A stretch of 64,000 nt of DNA from Hysterangium stoloniferum (lineage: Eukaryota; Basidiomycota; Agaricomycetes; Hysterangiales; Hysterangiaceae). The DNA is taken from positions 62,001-126,000 of the forward strand of contig WHVD01000059.1 of assembly GCA_015178975.1 (NCBI GenBank). Reading direction: 5' to 3'. Below the pieces are notes generated by a model. The model ran no database searches, had not been told where the DNA came from, and saw only the letters and a program-made list of their open reading frames with translations. Within the stretch, counting starts at the first letter, position 1; every line of letters starts with the position of its first letter. This document shows positions 57,281-64,000 of the stretch, one piece after another. A program made the translations under genes and the position numbers.

Positions 57281-57687
57281 CAATAATATTCACTTCAACT
57301 TTCCTTCAACTTTCCTTCAACTTTTCAACTCAATTTCTGACTTGATTTCTGATTTGACTATCTTTCGAGATTCTTCAACTTGTCACAGTTTAATATCATT
57401 GATGATTTCACTCTGGTATCATATTATTATCATAGGACAATGATAGGAGTAAGGAAAGTCAGTCAGAAAATCTATACCATAATCTGTATTATTACTATTG
57501 TACTATTAATTTGACTTCTATCTGAGATTTCTTTGACATAATTACTGGTGTGCTTCTATGTCCCATCTTTGCCTCATGCTTTATCAATAGGACAAATTAA
57601 TACTTCATCAAATGAGGCATCTGCAGTCAATATTGTTGAATATTCTTTGATTGTTTATTAAACTTTATTGAGTGAAATCCAATTCAT
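57281..57687. other. AT-rich, no gene recognised
   Basis: Contains a triple CTTCAACTTTCCTT repeat (57293-57330). Probably decayed repeat DNA. Confidence 0.45.
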
Positions 57688-58041
57688 GTCAGAACTCCTG
57701 CCCACATTATCACCACCCACAGTGCCCCCGACACTTGTTTCATTATAGTGTTGACCTTTTAGTTTTCTGTTCTGTCTCCATTCCATCCACTCTCCCATCA
57801 CTATCTCCCTGTACATGTCTCACTTGCCACCTCAGTACCCTTTTAGTATTGTTTAGTACTTTACATTTAGTCTCCCCACCCTGTCATTGACTTCCTATGA
57901 TCTGTTTCACCCTTCACTTCTTTGATTGGCACTCCAGTCATCTGTCTCAATGTAGTATAAAACCTTCTTCATGTATGCTACATTTCTTTAGTTTGAAAAT
58001 TGACTTAGAGCCCAACTTCCCCCATTTGCTTAGATCTTAAC
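57688..58041 (+). repeat. Solo LTR relic
   Basis: TGTCAGAACTCC...TAGATCTTAACA, about 354 bp, with a TATAAAA at about 57956. An inverse, diverged copy lies at about 58640-59071. Confidence 0.65.
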
Positions 58042-59270
58042 AGGGTGCCATGAGTGACACTGTGGTTGGGGATACCAATGGCAGGATGCCAATGGGAAGA
58101 GTAAAACAAAGTTGCAGAAGGCCAAGGATCCTAATACCAAGGAATTGAACTGGACAATATATTTGGTGATCTGCTGAGTGTCATTGATCTTAATATTGGC
58201 CAAAACTGCTTCAGCATTGTTGACACTATTGTACAAGCCAAAATTAAGGTGAAGTTCTGTGACAAAAGACGAATAGTTGTTCAGCCAATTGGATTCATAA
58301 TCATCAAAATTGTTTAGTGCAGGTTTGAACCAATTTATAGTGGTGCCCTGTATCAAGATCTAAGCTAAAAAGGGGGAGGAGGGCTCTACATCAGGGGTCC
58401 AATGATTGGAAATAAGCTAATCAGAGGGCTGACAATAGAGATTGTACTAGTCAGGAGGTCTGACTCTATAAATGTAGTGAGCTTGGTTTCAACTTATGTG
58501 TTGTGCCCTCATATGAACTGTTAGGGTGCTCCAGTATTTCAAACTGAGCAGATAGTACGACAGAAACATTTGGCTCAATTGGCCAGGGGCTGAAATACTA
58601 AGAGTCATAAAGTAAGAGTTTGCAGCTTGTCGAAAACATCTTTGAGGGTATTGAGAAGGGAGAAAAGAAACTGAGAACTAATAGGTAGTAATCTATGTCA
58701 ATTTTCAAATTGAAGAACTGTAGCATACATGAAGAAGATTTATACTACAATGAGATGGATGACCAGAGGGCCGATCAAGGAAGTGAAGAGTGAAACAGAT
58801 CATGAGAATTGATGACAAGGTGGGGAGACTAAATGTGAAGTATTAAACAAGACTAAAGGGGTCTGAGGTGGCAAGTAAGATGTATAAAGGGAGATGGTAA
58901 CAGGGGAGTGAATGGGATGGAGATAGAATGGAAAGCTAAAACAGGTTAACTGCTATAACAAAGCAAGTGTCAGGGACACCACAAGCAGTGATACCTTGGG
59001 TGGGGGTTCCAACAGTGAGTTGATAGAGGGTTTTGAGTCTAAAACAGGTTGCAGGGGTCTGAAATGATGGGATCCTAACACTCTGAAGATATGATAAAGC
59101 AAAAATAACTTTGCCTTTGTTGGTGGAAAATTTGTCAGGCCAATCACTGAAGTTGAGACTCCATCACATGAGGCAGGGCCACAACTTTGAAGTGTCTGTT
59201 CCATGGAAAACATTAGGTTCCTTGACCTTGGCATACCAAGTGGACTTCCCTTTATTGTTTTTGAGGAAAG
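58042..59270 (-). pseudogene. Decayed gag relic split by an LTR
   Basis: Minus strand. The N-terminal capsid part (VKEPNVFHGTDTSKL, KFSTNKGKVIFALSYL) is at about 59260-59080; the continuation (INWFKPALNNFDDYESN, NDTQQITKYIVQFNSLV) is at 58356-58120. The same order occurs in gag of elements C and D. Between them is a minus-strand LTR of about 58340-59071 (starting TGTTAGGATCCC) with the shared motif near 58481-58514. Stops are present in both parts. Confidence 0.65.
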
Positions 59271-59688
59271 TGGTAAGGAGGTGATACTAACTAGGATTGC
59301 TTGTATTTAAGCTATCTAGGAACAAGGGAAAATTATGTGCGGGACATGCTAGAAATGTAGTACAAAGAAATAAAGGACCTTTTGTTTGCAGCCATTGCAT
59401 GGCCATATGGCTGTACCATTGCTCGCTTGCTAATCCAACATCCCATATATTATAGTATATTACTCACAATTTACTCTGGTGTAAAGTGTACTTCAAGGGA
59501 GTTCGAGCATTTTGTAAACTTCGGAAGCAAATCTGAAACCCCAGAACACAATGATGGGTGGTTATGGACGCGTTCGAGCCAATTAACTGTCTGCTTGATA
59601 CTTGTTCTCAAAGCAATGTGAGGCACCGCTCTTTGTCTAATATCATCATCATTGTTACTATCGTTTGAATTCTTATTCACAGGATCCC
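59271..59688. other. 5' flank of TEL1
   Basis: The boundary between the transposon island and the host gene lies here. CTTATTCACAG at 59672-59682 could be a 3' splice site of an upstream leader exon. Confidence 0.45.
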
Positions 59689-62600
59689 ATGGCTCAGAAT
59701 CTTAAAAGTATCCTTGATGGACTGCAGAGCGATAAAATCAAAGAGCGTCAGGATGCATTAGTCCTGATTGACGAGATACTCGAGGAAAATTCAATAGGCA
59801 CACGATTTTCGGGACAGGAGAGCCCCATGACCTGGTCCGCATTATTTGAAGCATTGTTCACAACAGTGGCTCGAGAGAAGACAAGCTGTGTAAAGAAAGG
59901 TACCGCTAAAGTCACCGCTGTCTCCCTCAACCGACTAGAGAGAGCTGGGAGCGTTGTCCGCAATGCCACCGAGAAAAACTTTGCTTATTTTACTTACAAA
60001 GTTGTTCGCAATCTTCTCGAGCATCTTATGACTGCGATGATCGACAGGGGAAAGGACACCCTTTTGAAACCTCTCTCCCTCAATTACATCAAGGCCATTG
60101 TGGTCATCTGTTCTTATACTCCACATCTGGACCATCTGGATGTTGCTACTTGGACTTCACTCGTATCTTTGGCATTCGCTGTCATTTTAGGTGATAGCCT
60201 TTTGGGCTCTCGTGGCTTTGGAGACAATGATGTGGATCGGAAAGCTCTCATGGCTGAAGATTCCTCCGCCGCTATGGATATAGATGATGAAGACGGGGAA
60301 GAGGAAGAGGAGCTAGTAAATCGATATGTCGGAGTGAAGAGGTCGCGCGTGAAATCGCCTTCTCCAAGAAGACGTGCAAGGTCGTCATCTCGCTATACAA
60401 CACCATTAGATCCCCACCGCACAATATCTCAAGAGCAGATTGAGCTTATGGGATTACTGCCTGTCTTATTGCGCGCACATCAGGCACCTTATTTGCGTTC
60501 CAATATTGCGTCAAAGATCCTTTATCGCTTCGAGAGGTTTTTCACCATGTTTCCATCGTGGACCGTAGCACATGCGAATGCAGTTACTTCTGTGAATATT
60601 GTTCTGTGCGAAGTGGAACTCAATGAAATGCAAGTGGCTACTCAGATCGCGTTTAGTATGTGGTCGCCTTTGCTTTCACACTGGCATGGCAAGGAGAAGA
60701 AGGACAAAGTCATTAAAGAAGAATTAGTCATCGCTATGACCCATTTCTTCTCCCTGATGACCTGTCCTTATGCTGTTGATAACTTCAAGTCTGGTCCTGT
60801 GGATCGTATCGCGGACCTCTTTAATTATTTGCAGTCGGACCTCGACAAGTCCGTCTTCGAGCCGCTGTCATTAGATTGCTTACGGTTGCACCTACATAAG
60901 CTGCATGACGAGCTTGATGTCTTTGAAGCACACACTTTCCGTTCTGGCTTCAAATTCGATGCTGTCCATGCTTTGTCGTGGGCCATCCTTGAGCTTCATG
61001 CAGACTGCGCTCGAGAGGTAAAAATATTAATATAGTTTTGAGTCATGGCTGATCGTTTATCCAGCTCCACCTACACTCCGAACGGTACGACGGACATACC
61101 CAGTCAAAACGACGACGACGTGACACCCCGATAGTCGAAATATTGACCGCTATTCGCAAAGATAGCATGCCATTAAAAAAGCGCTCCGATAATTTGCAAC
61201 TCTTGCTTTTCATCATTGATCGACACTGGGGTGACCTACACGCCGACTTACAAAGTAATATTTGCGGTTCTTTACTAGCCCTACTTTTACATGATGATCT
61301 CACACTACAATCTTGGACCTTTTTATGTTTTGCTGCCATTGCCGCTTCAGATGGAACCCAAAAGGAAAGTTCAGTGGATTGGGATGCAATTTGGAGCCAG
61401 GCTGTGCATCGTGCGAATGTCTTGGGCGTCGGACGAGCCGCCTCCCATGCTGCCCATGTATTGTTGAGTACCCAGAAGCTGCCGACGCACCGTGTTTTGG
61501 CAGAGATAGAAACATTTGCTACGAATCTTGTTATTCAAGGCCCCAGTTTTCCATTCGATAGCGTATGTGCCTTCGTATGTGACTGCCTCCGTATCGCCAG
61601 CCAAGATATGCGGCTGTATCGTATCCAACTTCCAAGCAAGGTATTGGCTTGGCTATCGCAGAATTGGAACCTCATTGGCCCGGACTTACGTTATTCGTTA
61701 CCGCCGCAGGCCATCACAGACACTTTGACACTTTTAGAAGTGGCATGTGGCTTGTCAAAGTCACATGAAGTCAGCCAGAGGTACCTTCTCCCCGAAAGTG
61801 CTCTTACAGATTTTATCGTCGAACGTCACCGCACGGCTGCACAGCGCGAATACCTATTCCATTCCAGGCTTCGGCCTTTTCGAATAGCTGAACATACCAA
61901 GCATCGTCGGCCTCCCACGTCTGAGGCACAGTCCCAGGATTCGGCGCTCATTATCGCGAACACCTTGGAAAACAAGGTGTCAACACTCCTCATTAAATCC
62001 TTAGAACTTCTCTCTGGAGAGTGGGAAGTTATAAATGATATCCCAATGGATGCCACCCCCGAAAAGATTCGTCGTACAATCGATGTGGTCGTCGTTGCCC
62101 TCTATTTCGAGGCTTCGCTTGCTCGCAATGGTACACAATCAAACCGGCGAGTCATTCAGGTTGCATGTAAGCTCATGAGACGCATCACGCCTTGCATCAG
62201 TTTGGCTAAGTGGAAACCGAATGAACGTGCTGTAATCCTGATGGGTTTGGAGCCGTTGGTTTCCGATGGTGAATCTCAGCGGGAAGATGATCCTTGGGAC
62301 TTGATGCTTGGTCCTGTCAAAGGCAGTGGTGTGAGACGAAGTACACTGACTAGACTGACTATAAATGCAAAGGCCGGTATTTCATCATCTCGAAGAGAAA
62401 TTCAAAGTGTGCTCTGGAAAAGTGCCGATGTAAGTGGTAGCTATCAGCCTGGTTCAAGTAGATGAATCCGTACCACTTTCTCCTTAGGTTCAAGATGCAT
62501 TTGAACCTGTGTTGGCGGTCTTGAGAACAACACTAGAAATTGTCACGACCGCTACCCAGCCTGCAGCAGGTGGTAAACAAGGAGATGACGACGATTTTGA

Positions 62601-64000
62601 GCGTATCCAGGTTGCAAATACGACACCCTCAACGTCGCGTGCACAGCCCCGTGCAAAAGAATTCGCAATTGAACTATCGATGACTTTTTTGGCTGTCGCA
62701 CCCATCCTTCAATCCCCTAATCACGCAGCAACCCATGATAGGCAACTGTTAGCACTCATGGAGGATTGTGATGATGCAGCATTTCTATCGTTGGGGCCAG
62801 ACTTCCTTCACCATGTACGACATAAGCATCTCCGCATTACTGCCAAGATTGCAGAGAACTTCCTGGACCGTTTGCAAGAGGTCTTAAGGGACTCGTACTC
62901 GACCAAGAGAAGCGTTAGTGGTGCATTGCTTTGTATTCAGTTTCTACATAGCACATCCCACCTCTGGTTGCAGCCTACGGTGACCAGCGAGACATTAGGG
63001 GACAGCATCCGTAGACTGCATCATTGGCTCGGACCTGCAATTGTACAAAAAAAATTGCCGTCGTGGAGGGTTAGAGATCGCCTCATTTGCTACCTCGACC
63101 ATTATTTGACCATTGACTATACTGAGGCATTTTGGCGCTCGTCCCCCGATAATGAAGGCGATAAACAGGTCACAAAATCCGATGATCACCTCCTTCCTTC
63201 GCATATACTGCCTTCGATTGCAGATGATGAGGACGTTCGGGTAAGATTACGTCTTGCGATTGCTAATAGCCGTTTGCTGCAAGCAGCCGGTATGACAAAC
63301 TTTAACCCAACGGATATCTATGACGAGACGAGACAATCATTGGGCAGAACTCTTGACCAGTAAGTTATAAAAAATATACCACCTTTTGTGCATTGATATC
63401 TCTTTTAGGCGTGAGCATATTCTGACGCGTTTGATATACCTTGGGAATGCTATGATTGTTAGCTCTGCCGTCCGCCGTGGACCATATTGGCATCTTATAG
63501 AGACCTGTCTACATGGCAACAGTGAATACCAATATACCGCCCCGATCCATGCAATTTTGTCGGCAGTTGCTGTACGGCTCGGATTCGTTGACCTACGCAC
63601 TCTGTTTGAGGTCTATGCTTCACAGATGGTCGAATCTTTCAACATATCTGAAAGAAGCTTCTTCACACTTCCACCATCTCTATTGGGGTATGAGAACCGT
63701 CGATCATGCAATCAGTTGTCTTTTTCTTTCTTCGCTCCCATGCTGCTAGCTGGAACAGTTGGCATGTCTGCGAATGAAGAACAAAGCAGGCTCCGATGTT
63801 TTGCTGATCACTGTCACAAAGCTCAGAAGTCTGTTGCCGACGGCGTGCTGGAATGTTTCCCGGATGCTGTGGGTGTTGCGATCGTGGATGCCCTTGCTCA
63901 ACGAACCGACACTTTAGAAGATCCATCCGCTCAGATCCGACGCGAGATCGGGACCATCTATGGGCTTACAAAGAAAGAGGATGCAGTTATTGGGCTTATT
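59689..64000 (+). CDS. TEL1: ATM-family checkpoint/telomere kinase TEL1, N-terminal ~1,385 residues (3' end outside window)
   Basis: Tel1/ATM is a phosphatidylinositol-3-kinase-like protein kinase recruited by the MRN/MRX complex to DNA breaks and telomeres. Visible exons: 59689-61017, 61065-62429, 62488-63359, 63409-64000 (still open), with introns of 47, 58 and 49 nt. Residues ~10-25 contain LQSDKIKERQDAL, fitting the TAN motif (L-x3-K-x3-R-x3-L) that marks the N-terminus of Tel1/ATM. The remainder is helical HEAT-repeat-like sequence, with an acidic patch (DIDDEDGEEEEE) and a basic SR/PR patch near residues 205-245. The kinase, FAT and FATC domains lie beyond the window. The start is the first ATG; an upstream exon is possible. 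No frame damage. Confidence 0.87.

Overview
The window is a nuclear contig from a filamentous fungus, most likely a basidiomycete of the Agaricomycetes. The evidence is genes split by many 47-70 nt GT-AG introns, a seven-helix membrane protein of the kind expanded in mushroom-forming fungi, a tRNA with an intron next to the anticodon, TTAGGG-type repeats, and chromodomain Ty3/gypsy (chromovirus) retrotransposons. The species cannot be named from sequence alone.

Layout. (1) 1-13 kb, gene-bearing left arm: the 3' part of a Baeyer-Villiger-type flavin monooxygenase, an FG-repeat CCCH-zinc-finger nucleoporin (Nup42/NUPL2 type, minus, five exons), tRNA-Pro(AGG) with a 20-nt intron, a 608-residue disordered orphan, decayed solo LTRs, and an eight-exon seven-helix membrane protein. 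(2) 13.6-19.7 kb: two paralogous 15-exon MFS transporters of the Dal5/anion:cation symporter type arranged tail to tail, all 14 intron positions matching, bounded by degenerate telomere repeats pointing outwards. (3) 19.9-59.3 kb: a nested transposon island. A 216-bp-LTR miniature element (TRIM) is followed by gypsy element A. Element C lies in A's 3' LTR, a Tc1/mariner element in C's gag, and an LTR element without gag or pol (B) in the Tc1 transposase. Element D lies near the 3' end of C. Many solo LTRs with exact 5-bp target duplications are present, then element E and older relics. (4) 59.7 kb to the end: a large gene whose N-terminal TAN motif identifies it as the ATM-family kinase TEL1; the window ends before its kinase domain.

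Most noteworthy. The gypsy families A, C, D and E all carry, between pol and the 3' LTR and on the opposite strand, a spliced accessory gene with its own TATA box. It encodes a glutamate-rich coiled coil, an acidic linker and a six-cysteine cluster matching the Gal4-type Zn2Cys6 spacing. A second pattern is a ~33-bp motif shared by otherwise different LTR families, at least 16 copies on both strands, with an invariant CAGC/GCTG inverted repeat. A third is perfect three- and four-unit heat-shock-element arrays just upstream of the TATA box in a family of ~1.5 kb solo LTRs.

The retroelement coding regions are mostly broken by stops and frameshifts. Where copies can be compared the changes are largely CpG to TpG/CpA, as expected from decay of methylated cytosines. 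Host genes at both ends read cleanly. Exon boundaries were inferred by eye from splice signals, reading frame and paralogue comparison; no database was searched.
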